DNA of 55,302 nucleotides, taken from the NCBI GenBank assembly GCA_013607665.1, contig VCAX01000002.1, positions 1 through 55,302 on the forward strand, given 5' to 3'. Origin of the DNA: Campylobacterota bacterium. Its GTDB lineage: Bacteria; Campylobacterota; Campylobacteria; Campylobacterales; Sulfurimonadaceae. Made by a program: the position numbers and the translations under genes. Of the stretch, positions 1 to 9,028 are shown one piece after another. Every line of letters starts with the position of its first letter. Within the stretch, counting starts at the first letter, position 1. The notes under the pieces were generated by a model, which did not search any database, was not told the DNA's origin, and was given only the letters and a program-made list of their open reading frames with translations.

Positions 1-27
1 TTTAATATACTTTAATAATTGAGAGAG

Positions 28-59
28 TATAATCACTCCTAACTAAAACACAAAGGAAA
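28..59 (+). promoter_or_regulatory. Promoter -10 and ribosome binding site of the first lipoprotein gene
   Basis: A perfect TATAAT lies at 28-33 and an AAGGAA Shine-Dalgarno sequence at 53-58, five bases before the ATG at 64. No good -35 box is seen, which is common in Campylobacterota. Confidence 0.6.
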
Positions 60-63
60 CTAA

Positions 64-651
64 ATGAGAAAAAATTTACTGATTGCTTTAATGGCAGTAG
101 CAGTTGCATTCTTTACGACAGGATGTTCAACAATGCATATGGGTTGGACAGCAGTTACAGGACAGCATAAGCTAGACGATGGAGCAATGCCGGCATACGA
201 TGATATGTTTACAAAAGTTGTAGAGTATGGTGATCCTGCTCGTGCTATGATGAAAGAGTGGAAAGTTGATGAAGGTGTATCTGGTGATGATGTTAAAGAG
301 TCTATTGAAGCATTGACTGAAGAGTACAATATGAGACTTACTGGTTATGTGAAAATGTATACATTAGAAGATGCAAAACCAGATCAAGTTGCAGAAGCAA
401 GAATCTACTCATTATGTAATCTTACTACAGCGAAAATTTTCTTGAATTATTCAAGATATTATGGTGGTTTTATGCCATGTAGAATTATGTATGTGAGATA
501 TGGAAATGGTGATGCATATCTTATCAGTATGGATATGACACTTGCAATCCATGGTGGTTACCCATTACCTAAAGATATGTTAGATACAGCAAATAAAGTT
601 AAAGAAGCAATGGAAAAAGTTCCTGAGCGTGCTGCACACGGTGACTTCTAG
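64..651 (+). CDS. Putative lipoprotein of unknown function
   Basis: The 195-residue product starts with two basic residues, a hydrophobic stretch and a lipobox ending TTGC (Cys at about residue 21), so it should be exported and lipid-anchored. The mature part is soluble and acidic. It has no domain I recognise and no internal membrane segment. The start is fixed by a good AAGGAA ribosome site and an upstream TATAAT. The gene is convergent with the next one, and the two stop codons overlap by four bases. The lipoprotein assignment is firm; the function is unknown. Confidence 0.8.
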   Translation: MRKNLLIALMAVAVAFFTTGCSTMHMGWTAVTGQHKLDDGAMPAYDDMFTKVVEYGDPARAMMKEWKVDEGVSGDDVKESIEALTEEYNMRLTGYVKMYTLEDAKPDQVAEARIYSLCNLTTAKIFLNYSRYYGGFMPCRIMYVRYGNGDAYLISMDMTLAIHGGYPLPKDMLDTANKVKEAMEKVPERAAHGDF

Positions 652-959
652 AAATCTTCTAGTTTAATCACCTCATAGGCCACCTCTTCATAGGGGTGCG
701 CCTCTTTTAAAATCTCTACCGCTTTTTGGATCAAATTATCACTGCATAACATCTCTACTTTATACTCCTCAACATGCTCAACGCTTCCTTTTTTACCGAT
801 GTACGGGTTTGCATTGCCAACAGGTCTAAACTGTCCACGCCCCAGTGTTTCAAAAGCACAGTTTTCATAATTGTCAAATTTTCCAACACCAATGCTAAAG
901 AGTGCTTCTTTTGTCTTCTCTTTTGCTTCAGAAGGAACATAATAGTTGAGTTTATACAT
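648..959 (-). CDS. NIF3/YqfO-type PII-like domain protein
   Basis: This 103-residue protein resembles the CutA/PII-like domain found inserted in, or next to, NIF3 (YqfO/YbgI) proteins. The features are an N-terminal YKLNYYVP strand, a GxGxFxxYxxCxF centre, a GxGxFRPxxxANPYIG segment and a C-terminal HPYEEVAYEV strand. Stand-alone versions are common and have no proven biochemical role; metal or nucleotide binding is assumed. It overlaps the upstream pfkA by eight bases, so the two are probably cotranscribed. The family call is good; a physiological role cannot be read from the sequence. Confidence 0.75.
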   Translation of the reverse strand: MYKLNYYVPSEAKEKTKEALFSIGVGKFDNYENCAFETLGRGQFRPVGNANPYIGKKGSVEHVEEYKVEMLCSDNLIQKAVEILKEAHPYEEVAYEVIKLEDF

Positions 960-1920
960 TTGAGAGTTCCTTGAAATAGCTAAGCAACTCTGTATCGAGC
1001 GTGTATTTTTTCAGTGCAACATCTTCTATGCTTTTGTAGGAAAATCCACCATCATTGTAGCAAATTACACTATCATCCATCCCTTGTAAAAGTCCATTCA
1101 TTGCGTGAGAGACAAATTTATATGCCATAAGCCTATCATAGACAGTTGGATTGCCGCCTCTTTGGATGTAGCCTAGAATGCTCACTCGTGTTTCAATGCC
1201 AATTTTTTCTTCAAACCATTGTGCGATCTCTTGAGTATCCTCTTTTATCCCCTCAGAAATAATAGCAAGAAAATATTTTCGTCCATTGGCAATCTCTGTT
1301 TTGAACCGCTTCTCATAGGCTGCTAAATCAGAAGTGATTTCTGGAATGAGACAAAGCTCAGCCCCTGATGTCAAGGCTGAGACAAGTGCCAAATAGCCGC
1401 ACTCTCTTCCCATTGTCTCTATGACAAAGGCACGACCAAAAGAAGATGCAGTATCGCGAATGGCATCGATGGCAGTACGAATGATATTTAAAGCGGTATC
1501 TACTCCTAAACAGTAGGAAGTACCGGCTATGTCATTGTCAATCGTTGCAGGGATACCGCAAAATTTTATGCCATGTTCTTTGTAGAAAATCTCCATGCCC
1601 CGAAACGAGCCATCGCCACCAAGGAGTACCAGCATGTCGATTGCATGCTTCTGCAAGTTTTCTTTCGCCTGTTTTCTATAGGTTGCATGCATAAAACGCT
1701 CACTGCGTGAGGAGCCGATTTTTGTGCCGCCCTTATTTATGATACCGGCAACATCACAATAGGAAGCTTCTTTGATTTTGTTATCAATCAGTCCTTCAAA
1801 ACCATCATAAATAAAATAAGGTTTCAGTCTGTTTTTGAGTGCATACTCTACAAAATGTTTGAGTGCGGGATTCATACCTGAGACATCACCACCGGAACAT
1901 AATATTGCAATATTTTTCAT
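952..1920 (-). CDS. pfkA: 6-phosphofructokinase
   Basis: The enzyme phosphorylates fructose 6-phosphate to fructose 1,6-bisphosphate. The 322-residue length matches bacterial PfkA. Visible motifs are the N-terminal SGGD nucleotide loop, GGDGS (about residue 100) and IPATIDNDIAGT with GVDTALN after it. The glycine in GGDGS is what is expected of the ATP-dependent type; pyrophosphate enzymes usually carry aspartate there. The residues around RGG (about 257-259) fit the sugar-phosphate site. The gene is first of a two-gene operon with the PII-like gene. A glycolytic PFK beside rTCA genes suggests that the organism can break down stored polyglucose. Confidence 0.93.
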   Translation of the reverse strand: MKNIAILCSGGDVSGMNPALKHFVEYALKNRLKPYFIYDGFEGLIDNKIKEASYCDVAGIINKGGTKIGSSRSERFMHATYRKQAKENLQKHAIDMLVLLGGDGSFRGMEIFYKEHGIKFCGIPATIDNDIAGTSYCLGVDTALNIIRTAIDAIRDTASSFGRAFVIETMGRECGYLALVSALTSGAELCLIPEITSDLAAYEKRFKTEIANGRKYFLAIISEGIKEDTQEIAQWFEEKIGIETRVSILGYIQRGGNPTVYDRLMAYKFVSHAMNGLLQGMDDSVICYNDGGFSYKSIEDVALKKYTLDTELLSYFKELSNV

Positions 1921-2008
1921 ACACTCTCCTAAAGAGTTTTTTTAAGTTTACCATCTTCTAAACTCAATTTAGATAAAATCACAGTAATATTTTAAATCAA
2001 GGCTTGAA

Positions 2009-3547
2009 ATGAAAAAAAGAGCGTTAGTTAGTGTAAGCGATAAAACCGGTGTAGTAGATTTTTGTAAATCACTTGTAAAAAATGGATATGAGATTATCTC
2101 AACAGGCGGAACATACAAGCTTCTGCGTGAGAGCGGCGTAGAAGCGATAGAGATCGATGAAGTGACAAAATTTCCAGAGTGTTTTGAAGGACGTGTGAAA
2201 ACACTTAACCCTTATGTGCATGGAGGAATTTTACATCGTCGTGATAAACAGTCGCATTTAGATCAGGCAAAAGAGCTTGGTGTGGAGGCGATTGATCTGG
2301 TATGTGTCAATTTGTATCCGTTTAAAGCAACGATTGAGAGAACGGACGACTTTGATGACATTATTGAAAACATTGACATCGGTGGTCCTGCAATGGTTCG
2401 TTCAGCTGCAAAGAACTTCGATGCAGTGCTCATTGTAACAGATATAGAGGATTATTCTGTTGTGATTGATGCAATCGAGAATGAGAAAAATACAAAAGAG
2501 TTCCGTCGTGGTTTTATGATCAAAGCATATGAACATACAGCAGCGTATGATGCAATGATTGCTAACTATATGAACGAGCGTTTCAATAGCGGTTTTGGTA
2601 AAAAGCAGTTTATTGTCGGTGAAAAAGTAATGAATACGCGCTATGGTGAGAACCCGCATCAAAAAGGTGCTCTTTATGAGTTTGACAAGCACTTTAGCAA
2701 CAATTTTAAAACACTCAAAGGCGAAGCGAGTTTTAACAACTTAAATGACCTCAATGGTGCTATCAAAATTGCAGCTGCTTTTGGTGATGACAACGCCGTT
2801 TGTATTACAAAACATGGAAATCCGTGTGGGTTTGCCATTCGTGATAATTTAGTAGATGCTTATACAGAGGCACTCAGGTGTGATCCTGTATCTGCATTTG
2901 GCGGTGTTGTTGCTGTCAATGGTGTCGCGACAAAAGAGCTGGCACAGAAGATGAATGAAATCTTCTTAGAGGTTGTTATTGCAGGGCGTATTACAGAGGA
3001 AGCACAAGAGGTGTTTGCTGCCAAGAAGCGTATCAAGCTTTTTGAGATGGGCAGTGATAAACTTGTACTTGCAAATGATATAAAAGATTTTAAGCATATC
3101 GATGGTGGATTTGTATTTCAAGATGCGGACAGAGTGCAGCATGATGAGGTGCAAAATGCAAAACTCGTCTCTAAAAATGCAGCAAGTGCAGCGGAGATGA
3201 AAGACCTTGAAATTGCTTACAAAGTTGCAAGTTTGACAAAATCTAACTGTGTAGTTTATGTAAAAGATGCAGCAATGGTGGCTGTCGGTATGGGAATGAC
3301 AAGCCGTGTTGATGCTGCACAGTGTGCGCTCAAAAAAGCAAAAGAGATGGGACTTGATGTTACAGGTGCAGCGCTTGCATCAGAAGCTTTCTTTCCGTTT
3401 AGAGACTCAATTGACGCAGCAGCTGCAGCTGGTGTGAAAAATGTCATCGAACCGGGTGGATCAATCCGTGATGATGAAGTAATTGCCGCCGCAGATGAGC
3501 ACGGTATGAGTCTCTATTTCTCCAATATACGTCACTTCTTACATTAG
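2009..3547 (+). CDS. purH: Bifunctional AICAR transformylase / IMP cyclohydrolase
   Basis: PurH carries out the last two steps of IMP synthesis: formylation of AICAR with 10-formyl-THF, then ring closure. The 512 residues match the family. The N-terminal IMP cyclohydrolase domain has SVSDKTG, STGGT and [12 protein letters not shown]. The C-terminal AICARFT domain has the catalytic KHGNPCG motif (about residue 265) and ends with FSNIRHFLH. It is a single gene, preceded by a short region containing GATAAAAT and followed by a hairpin. Nothing is unusual. Confidence 0.97.
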   Translation: MKKRALVSVSDKTGVVDFCKSLVKNGYEIISTGGTYKLLRESGVEAIEIDEVTKFPECFEGRVKTLNPYVHGGILHRRDKQSHLDQAKELGVEAIDLVCVNLYPFKATIERTDDFDDIIENIDIGGPAMVRSAAKNFDAVLIVTDIEDYSVVIDAIENEKNTKEFRRGFMIKAYEHTAAYDAMIANYMNERFNSGFGKKQFIVGEKVMNTRYGENPHQKGALYEFDKHFSNNFKTLKGEASFNNLNDLNGAIKIAAAFGDDNAVCITKHGNPCGFAIRDNLVDAYTEALRCDPVSAFGGVVAVNGVATKELAQKMNEIFLEVVIAGRITEEAQEVFAAKKRIKLFEMGSDKLVLANDIKDFKHIDGGFVFQDADRVQHDEVQNAKLVSKNAASAAEMKDLEIAYKVASLTKSNCVVYVKDAAMVAVGMGMTSRVDAAQCALKKAKEMGLDVTGAALASEAFFPFRDSIDAAAAAGVKNVIEPGGSIRDDEVIAAADEHGMSLYFSNIRHFLH

Positions 3548-3560
3548 AAAGTACATAAAA

Positions 3561-3579
3561 GTAGCACTTTTTGTGCTAC
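3561..3579 (+). terminator. purH: Hairpin after purH
   Basis: GTAGCAC and GTGCTAC form a perfect 7-bp stem around a five-T loop. It lies 13 bases after the purH stop and before the cbpA promoter. No clear U-tract follows, so it may stop transcription only weakly or may protect the mRNA end. Confidence 0.5.
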
Positions 3580-3589
3580 AATCTCAATA

Positions 3590-3624
3590 CTTGATTGACA
3601 TTGACTCAACTCTTATGATATAAT
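3590..3624 (+). promoter_or_regulatory. cbpA-hspR promoter with HAIR-like HspR operator
   Basis: TTGACA (3595-3600) is followed after 18 bp by a perfect TATAAT (3619-3624). Over the -35 lies CTTGATT-N7-ACTCAAC (3590-3610). This differs from the known HAIR operator consensus CTTGAGT-N7-ACTCAAG at one base in each arm. HspR is the second gene of the operon, so negative autoregulation, with heat-shock release, is the natural reading. Confidence 0.75.
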
Positions 3625-3680
3625 TCTGCTTAAAGAAAATAATTTATACATTATAATAAAATAATAGGTAGGATAAAGAG

Positions 3681-4589
3681 ATGAGCAAATCATTATACGA
3701 TACATTAGAAGTTTCACAAAACGCAAGTGAAGCAGAAATCAAAAAAGCATATAGAAAATTAGCAAGAAAATACCATCCGGATATTTGTAAAGGTTCCGAT
3801 TGTGAGGAGAAGTTCAAAGAGATAAATGCCGCGTATGAAGTGCTAAGCGATAAAGAGAAAAAGGCACAGTACGACCAGTTTGGCGATGCGATGTTTGGGG
3901 GTCAAAATTTTCATGACTTCTCACGAGCGCAAGGTGGTAATGTGGATCTCGATGAGATTCTGCGTCAAATGTTCTCCGGTGGTGGAGGCGGCTTCGGTGG
4001 TTTTAGCAGCGGCGGAGGTCATCAGTCATACAGCAGCGGTGGATTTGGCGGTTTTGGCGGAGCAGGCGGCTTTCATCAAGAGCCTAATCTTGATATAGAA
4101 GCGAAGGTTACCATTCCGTTTAATGTCGCTATCTTAGGAGGAACACACTCTGTTTCTGTCAATGGTGAGCGTTTTGACATTAAAATTCCAGCCGGTGTAA
4201 AAAGTGGTGAGAAATTACGTGTTCGTGGAAAAGGGCATACACAAAACGGACGTTCAGGTGATCTCTTCTTAAAAATAACTGTCGCTGATTCTCCTGAGTA
4301 TGAGAGAGAAGGGGATGATCTCGTTAAAACTATTGATGTACCGCTGTATGCTGCACTCTTTGGTGAAAAGATAGCCGTGCAGACATTAGAGAAAGAGATC
4401 AAACTCAAAATCCCTCAAGATACGAAAAACGGGCAACGTTTCCGTGTGAAAGGTATGGGTGCAATGAATCGTAAAACAAAAACAAGAGGGGATTTGTACC
4501 TTAAAGCAAACATCATCAACCCAAAAGTAGATGATTTAGATAAAGAGTTGGTAGCAATGATGAAAGAAAAACTACCAAAGACACTGTAA
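3681..4589 (+). CDS. cbpA: Curved-DNA-binding-type J-domain co-chaperone
   Basis: This DnaJ-family protein stimulates DnaK ATPase. The 302-residue protein has an N-terminal J domain with the HPD tripeptide (about 33-35), then a Gly/Phe/Ser-rich linker (about 95-135) and DnaJ C-terminal substrate-binding domains. There is no cysteine-rich zinc-finger region, so this is the CbpA type rather than DnaJ proper. It starts after a GTAGGATAAAGAG ribosome site. hspR follows 12 bases later, and the cbpA-hspR pairing is known from Helicobacter and relatives. The pair is probably controlled by the HAIR-like operator over its promoter. Confidence 0.93.
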   Translation: MSKSLYDTLEVSQNASEAEIKKAYRKLARKYHPDICKGSDCEEKFKEINAAYEVLSDKEKKAQYDQFGDAMFGGQNFHDFSRAQGGNVDLDEILRQMFSGGGGGFGGFSSGGGHQSYSSGGFGGFGGAGGFHQEPNLDIEAKVTIPFNVAILGGTHSVSVNGERFDIKIPAGVKSGEKLRVRGKGHTQNGRSGDLFLKITVADSPEYEREGDDLVKTIDVPLYAALFGEKIAVQTLEKEIKLKIPQDTKNGQRFRVKGMGAMNRKTKTRGDLYLKANIINPKVDDLDKELVAMMKEKLPKTL

Positions 4590-4601
4590 AAGGAGTGAAT
4601 T

Positions 4602-4979
4602 ATGCATCACTATGACGAACCGGTATATTTAATCAGCATCGTTTCAAAGATTTTAGATATTCACCCACAGACATTGCGGCAGTATGAGCGTGAGAATCTT
4701 ATAACGCCTTCACGTTCAAATGGAAGAATACGGCTCTACTCGCAGCGTGATATTGACAGAATCAAGCTTATTTTGCGTTTGACACGTGAGTTGGGTGTTA
4801 ATCTCGCCGGAGTGGATATTATTTTACGTCTTAAAGAGAATGTAGATGCGATGGAGCGTGAGATCGCAGAGCTTCGTCATGAAGTTGAAGCGGCAAAGAA
4901 CTCTCGTTCTGTTTCTCCTGATAAAGCTTTAGTTACAAAAAAAAGTATTTATGAAATGATAATCTTCGAGGGAGATTAA
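4602..4979 (+). CDS. hspR: MerR-family heat-shock repressor HspR
   Basis: The 125-residue protein begins with a MerR winged helix-turn-helix: [21 protein letters not shown], then the basic [13 protein letters not shown] wing. A coiled-coil region rich in E, R and K follows. HspR represses chaperone operons by binding HAIR sites, and a HAIR-like site overlaps the promoter of this operon. The gene starts after an AGGAG ribosome site. Its stop overlaps the stop of the convergent murA. The family is sure; the HspR name rests on the cbpA pairing and the operator. Confidence 0.92.
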   Translation: MHHYDEPVYLISIVSKILDIHPQTLRQYERENLITPSRSNGRIRLYSQRDIDRIKLILRLTRELGVNLAGVDIILRLKENVDAMEREIAELRHEVEAAKNSRSVSPDKALVTKKSIYEMIIFEGD

Positions 4980-6244
4980 AGCCCCTCTTTGAGCCGTTCT
5001 ACTGTAACACCGACATTTTGAAGTTTTTTCTCCAAAGAGTCATATCCTCTGTCAAGATGATAGATACGATGGACATTTGTTTCTCCCTCGGCAATAAGTG
5101 CGGCTAAAACCAGAGCACTTGATGCTCTAAGATCCGTTGCCATAACATCCGTGCCACTAAGAGTGTTCTTCCCATTAATAGTAGCAGTATGCCCATTTAA
5201 AGAGATGTCTGCACCCATACGCTGTAGTTCGCTTACATGCATAAATCGGTTTTCAAAAAGACGCTCTTCTATGATGGAGACTCCTTCGGCTTGTGTTGCT
5301 AGTGCCATGAATTGCGCCTGCATATCAGTTGGAAAAGCTGGGTATTCCTGCGTGACGATTTTTACAGGTTTAATTGTTTCGGTAGGATGAATCGTAATAC
5401 TCTTTTCTTCAATATCAAGCTCAAATCCCATCTCTTCAAGTTTTGCAATGACCGCGCCTAAATGATTTGGTTCTGTGTTTGTAATGGTGAGTTGTGATCG
5501 GCTAATTGCACCTGCACAAAGATAGGTCCCTGCTTCGATTCTATCGGGAATGATACTAAATTCTGGAATCTCTAAAAGTGATCTGTCAGTTCCTATAATC
5601 TTTAACACCGCTGTTCCGATACCTTCAATTGCTACACCACTTGCGTGAAGCACTTCACAGAGTTGCACGACCTCTGGTTCACGTGCTGCATTTATGATGG
5701 TCGTCTCGCCTTTAGCAAGGGCTGCTGCCATTACAATATTTGCAGTTCCGGTTACTGTGATTTTGTCAAATATGATTTCACAGCCATTAAGTCCGTTTGG
5801 TGCTGTTGCTTCAATATAGCCGGCTTTGATTTGGATATTTGCGCCCATCTGTTCTAAAGCTTTAAGGTGCAGATCAATAGGACGCTGCCCAATGGCACAA
5901 CCACCCGGCAAAGAGACTTCACAATGCCCAAAGCGTGCTAAAATCGGACCAAGTACCAAGATGGAAGCACGCATGGTTTTTACGATGTCATAGGTTGCTT
6001 TTGTCTCATGCATGGAAGATGTATCTACGATAACGCCATCATCTAAAAACTGACACTCAGCCCCTAGATTTGAGAGAAGTTTTAAGAGTGTTTTTATATC
6101 TGCAACAGAAGGAAGATTTTTAATAACAACGCTGTTTTTTGCAAGAATTGTCATGGCAATGAGCGGCAGAGATGCATTTTTCGCACCTGATATTTTTATT
6201 GTTCCATTGAGGGCTGATTTGCCCTTGATCTTTAAGTAATCCAT
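4976..6244 (-). CDS. murA: UDP-N-acetylglucosamine 1-carboxyvinyltransferase
   Basis: MurA transfers enolpyruvate from PEP to UDP-GlcNAc, the first committed step of peptidoglycan synthesis. The 422 residues match the family. Diagnostic motifs are [10 protein letters not shown] near the N terminus (UDP-GlcNAc site) and [11 protein letters not shown] at about residue 113-123. The latter contains the catalytic cysteine that fosfomycin alkylates. [13 protein letters not shown] occurs near the C terminus. The gene stands alone on this strand, convergent with hspR. Confidence 0.97.
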   Translation of the reverse strand: MDYLKIKGKSALNGTIKISGAKNASLPLIAMTILAKNSVVIKNLPSVADIKTLLKLLSNLGAECQFLDDGVIVDTSSMHETKATYDIVKTMRASILVLGPILARFGHCEVSLPGGCAIGQRPIDLHLKALEQMGANIQIKAGYIEATAPNGLNGCEIIFDKITVTGTANIVMAAALAKGETTIINAAREPEVVQLCEVLHASGVAIEGIGTAVLKIIGTDRSLLEIPEFSIIPDRIEAGTYLCAGAISRSQLTITNTEPNHLGAVIAKLEEMGFELDIEEKSITIHPTETIKPVKIVTQEYPAFPTDMQAQFMALATQAEGVSIIEERLFENRFMHVSELQRMGADISLNGHTATINGKNTLSGTDVMATDLRASSALVLAALIAEGETNVHRIYHLDRGYDSLEKKLQNVGVTVERLKEGL

Positions 6245-6325
6245 AGTTCTCTTTAACTGTAAAATATTAATAGTATTATATCTTAAATTTGCTATACTAC
6301 CGTTAATAATTAGGTGAGGAATAAG

Positions 6326-6742
6326 ATGAGCTCAGCGTTAGAGAGATTGAAAAATTTAACAAATAAAATATCTTCTTATGAACTTGCTAGAAAAAATAAT
6401 ATTGAACGTTTAAAAGAACTTTATCATGCAATAGGGATTGATGAAAAGGTGCAGAGCATGGAAGAACTTTTTGCATTTAAGGCTATTAATCTCTCTGGTG
6501 TGTCTCTGCAAGAAGAGAGTCTTGGTGTAATCAAAGAGGGAAAATATCTGCAGATTTTGGCTATTGCTTATGATAAAAGTGCAAAGGTCAAGAGTAAAAA
6601 TATCTCTTTAGCCTATTTTGGTCGCGTGGAGAGTGTTGATAGTGAGCTTAAAGATAAGATTGTCGAGTTTGTCATTCGCTACCGTTTTGAAAAGAGTTTT
6701 ATGACGCTTGAACATTATCATGGTATGTTTGAGCAGCTGTAA
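6326..6742 (+). CDS. Conserved hypothetical protein
   Basis: The ATG at 6326 is preferred because the ribosome site GGTGAGG lies just upstream. An in-frame GTG at 6314 overlaps that site and would add four residues. The product is a soluble protein of about 138 residues with an N-terminal helical, lysine-rich part and a more mixed C-terminal half. I recognise no domain and see no signal peptide. The next gene begins directly after its stop, so the two are cotranscribed. The function is unknown. Confidence 0.65.
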   Translation: MSSALERLKNLTNKISSYELARKNNIERLKELYHAIGIDEKVQSMEELFAFKAINLSGVSLQEESLGVIKEGKYLQILAIAYDKSAKVKSKNISLAYFGRVESVDSELKDKIVEFVIRYRFEKSFMTLEHYHGMFEQL

Positions 6743-7303
6743 ATGCAGAAATTTTATTTTGAGTTGTGGCTTGCTTGGGCTTTGCGAGTTATCTTTTGTT
6801 CATTGGTTTTAGCTGTTTTCTTTGCTCTTTTGACTACTGCCGTACTTTACCTGAAGCAGGGCATGGTGAGTTTAAATGCAGAGGTACAAGCTGCACTTTT
6901 TGATCTGTTTTCGTTTTGGTTCTTTCTCTCTTTGAATATTGCTGTATTAATAGCGCTCTTTCGCAGTGTTAAGTATCTTTTTAATCACCCTCACGCAGGC
7001 TATATGCTGCGATTGAAAAAATGTTCCAAAGATAAGAGTGAAGAAGAAAAAGAGGCTTATATTGAATTTATCGGTTATGGTGATTTGATAAAGGTGTGGC
7101 GAAAGTGGTTTATGCTGCTTATTTGGATTGTAGGGAGCTTGATGATTCTCGCTTTGGTTATAACCTATCTTTTTACACCCTATAAAGCGCTTTTTGATTG
7201 GTTTAACGTCTATGTTTTATATGCTTTTATTTTGGCAGGCGGCTATCTCTCATTTATATTTATGCCAGCACGCTGTAAAAGTATGAGGATTGTGAAGTGT
7301 TGA
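6743..7303 (+). CDS. Conserved hypothetical membrane protein
   Basis: The 186 residues contain about four hydrophobic segments: roughly 11-36, 47-72, 123-147 and 155-173. A charged cytoplasmic-type loop (about 75-118, rich in K and E) separates the second and third. No enzyme motif is seen. It starts immediately after the preceding stop and overlaps the exonuclease gene by seven bases, so it sits inside an operon of small unrelated genes. Confidence 0.65.
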   Translation: MQKFYFELWLAWALRVIFCSLVLAVFFALLTTAVLYLKQGMVSLNAEVQAALFDLFSFWFFLSLNIAVLIALFRSVKYLFNHPHAGYMLRLKKCSKDKSEEEKEAYIEFIGYGDLIKVWRKWFMLLIWIVGSLMILALVITYLFTPYKALFDWFNVYVLYAFILAGGYLSFIFMPARCKSMRIVKC

Positions 7304-8007
7304 TATTTTTAGACATTGAAACAAGCGGTTTTGAAAAAGAGGATAAGATCTGCTCTTTAGGCATGCTCTGTTTTGAAAAAGAGCATTGTAAAAAGAGTGC
7401 TTATGAGCTTGTCAATGAAGGCAAAAAGATACCTGCAAAGGCTTCAGCTCTGCACAATATTACCAATGAGATGATAGCAGAGAAACCACCTCTGCGTGAG
7501 AGTGAAATTTTTGCTTTTTTACACGATGCTAATTGCGAGGAGAATGTTTTAGTTCTTCACAATGCTCCTTTTGTCTTGGGGATGTTGGAGTCTTTAACAT
7601 GGCATGGTAAAATTATAGATACACATAGAGTAGTCAAGCACCTCATAGCGGAGTGTGAACTTTTTACACTGGAGTTTTTGCGCTATGAGCTGAAACTTTA
7701 CAAAAATGAAGCAGCGTTAAAAGAAGTGTGTGGAATTAAAGATGCTTTGATTGCACATCATGCACTGAGTGATGCTGCAGTGATAAAACTGCTTTTTGAT
7801 TATCTCACGCAGTGTACGGACATTGAACAGATGAATGCACTCAGTTTTGAAAATGTACTGCTTGAGAAGTTCTCTTTTGGAAAGTACAGCGGCAGATATA
7901 TTGAAGATATTGCCATGAATGACAGAGCATATCTGTTGTGGATGCTTGGATTAGAGAATTTGGATGAAGATCTACGGTACTCGATCGAGTATTACTTGGA
8001 AGGATAG
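7297..8007 (+). CDS. DnaQ-like (DEDD) 3'-5' exonuclease with Exo X-type C-terminal domain
   Basis: The 236-residue product has the ExoI motif FLDIETSG with D6 and E8, a later Asp in the KIIDTHR region and HHALSDAAV as a DEDDh-type ExoIII motif. The last 60 or so residues (FGKYSGRYIEDIA...YLLWML) resemble the small C-terminal domain of exodeoxyribonuclease X-like proteins. Such enzymes trim 3' ends of DNA or RNA in repair. The start is a GTG that overlaps the end of the previous gene. It is not the replicative epsilon subunit in any evident way. Confidence 0.8.
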   Translation: MLIFLDIETSGFEKEDKICSLGMLCFEKEHCKKSAYELVNEGKKIPAKASALHNITNEMIAEKPPLRESEIFAFLHDANCEENVLVLHNAPFVLGMLESLTWHGKIIDTHRVVKHLIAECELFTLEFLRYELKLYKNEAALKEVCGIKDALIAHHALSDAAVIKLLFDYLTQCTDIEQMNALSFENVLLEKFSFGKYSGRYIEDIAMNDRAYLLWMLGLENLDEDLRYSIEYYLEG

Positions 8008-8009
8008 AT

Positions 8010-8390
8010 ATGAGAGTTGCTGTTGAATGCCAGTCGCCATTGTTACAAAAATCGCTAGAGCTGTTTTTGGCAAAATATTTAAGTGCTGCAAAAAAATGTG
8101 ATATTATTATTCGAGATGAAGCCTGCCTTGGTGATGAACGCTGCTTTTACATAGGCAGCAGTGCAGAAGCTGATTTGCAAAAGCCCTTTTCAAAATCGCA
8201 GCTTATTCTGGCGCTGGAGCAAAAGTATAATGCGCTCTATGCTGCTGAAGATCAGGAAGCTCTTATTAAACAAGAGTATGAAGAGGAAGATTCTATGGAC
8301 TTTTCCATTTTGCAAAAACGTATAGAATTCCTCACGCAAGAGTATCAGGAAAATATTTTACGGGCGGTCAAAGCATTTTATGAAAAATAA
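8010..8390 (+). CDS. Hypothetical protein, possibly a degenerate receiver-like fold
   Basis: This acidic 126-residue protein lies between the exonuclease and rsmD and overlaps rsmD by 11 bases. Its first 80 residues alternate strands and helices, and KPFSKSQLILALE resembles the KPF-plus-helix ending of response-regulator receiver domains. The acidic phosphorylation pocket cannot be seen, so any such domain would be degenerate. The C-terminal part is helical. This is a weak fold guess; the function is unknown. Confidence 0.55.
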   Translation: MRVAVECQSPLLQKSLELFLAKYLSAAKKCDIIIRDEACLGDERCFYIGSSAEADLQKPFSKSQLILALEQKYNALYAAEDQEALIKQEYEEEDSMDFSILQKRIEFLTQEYQENILRAVKAFYEK

Positions 8391-8976
8391 TTCAAAAAAA
8401 CTGACCAAAAGAATCATTGCCGGAAAATATAAAGGTAAAACACTACAATTGCCTTCAAAAACAACGACACGCAGTTCAAAAGCAATAGTGCTGGAGTCTT
8501 TTTTTAATACTTTGCAGTTTGATATCATTGATGCGGTTTTTGTTGAGGTCTTCTCAGGTTCAGGGTCAATCGGGCTTGAAGCACTCAGCCGCGGAGCAAA
8601 ACAGATATATTTCATGGAAAAAGATCGTGATGCACTTAAAGTGCTCAAACAAAATATTGCACTTACTGATCCTAATGCCTGTGAGGTCTTTTCAGGGGAT
8701 AGTTTTGAGAATATTACGCAAGTTTTGGCACGTTTGAGAAAAATGAAACAAAAGGCATATTTTTATATTGATCCGCCTTTTAGCATTCGTGAGGGCATGG
8801 AAGATATTTATGATAAAACAATGGCACTTATTGCATCTTTACCTGTAGAGAGTGTCCGGATGATCATAATAGAGCACATGACAGGCCTGGAGATAGCGCA
8901 AAATCTTGGATCATACAGCATAAAAAAATCTAAAAAATTTGGAAATACTTCACTTACTTACCTGAGTGCAGAGTAA
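8380..8976 (+). CDS. rsmD: 16S rRNA (guanine(966)-N(2))-methyltransferase
   Basis: RsmD methylates G966 of 16S rRNA in the assembled 30S subunit. The 198-residue protein begins with the family signature RIIAGKYKGKTLQLP and a TTTRSSKAIVLESFFN stretch. The SAM-binding motif FVEVFSGSGSIGLEALSRGA follows, and the catalytic DPPF is at about residue 129-132. It overlaps the preceding gene by 11 bases. Its stop is three bases before a sigma54-like promoter for the flagellar genes. Confidence 0.92.
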   Translation: MKNNSKKLTKRIIAGKYKGKTLQLPSKTTTRSSKAIVLESFFNTLQFDIIDAVFVEVFSGSGSIGLEALSRGAKQIYFMEKDRDALKVLKQNIALTDPNACEVFSGDSFENITQVLARLRKMKQKAYFYIDPPFSIREGMEDIYDKTMALIASLPVESVRMIIIEHMTGLEIAQNLGSYSIKKSKKFGNTSLTYLSAE

Positions 8977-8978
8977 AA

Positions 8979-8994
8979 TGGAATAAAAATTGCT
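8979..8994 (+). promoter_or_regulatory. Sigma54-like promoter of the flgI operon
   Basis: TGG at 8979-8981 and TTGCT at 8990-8994 are in exact GG-N10-GC spacing, as required by RpoN (-24/-12). The flgI start codon is about 35 bases downstream. Rod, ring and hook genes are RpoN-dependent in Campylobacter and Helicobacter, which supports the site. Confidence 0.7.
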
Positions 8995-9028
8995 AAATTC
9001 TTGATAAGAATTCAAGGATTAGCATAAA

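Noticed and set aside
3681-4589. Canonical DnaJ
   Set aside because: The CxxCxGxG zinc-finger repeats are missing, so it is the CbpA type.
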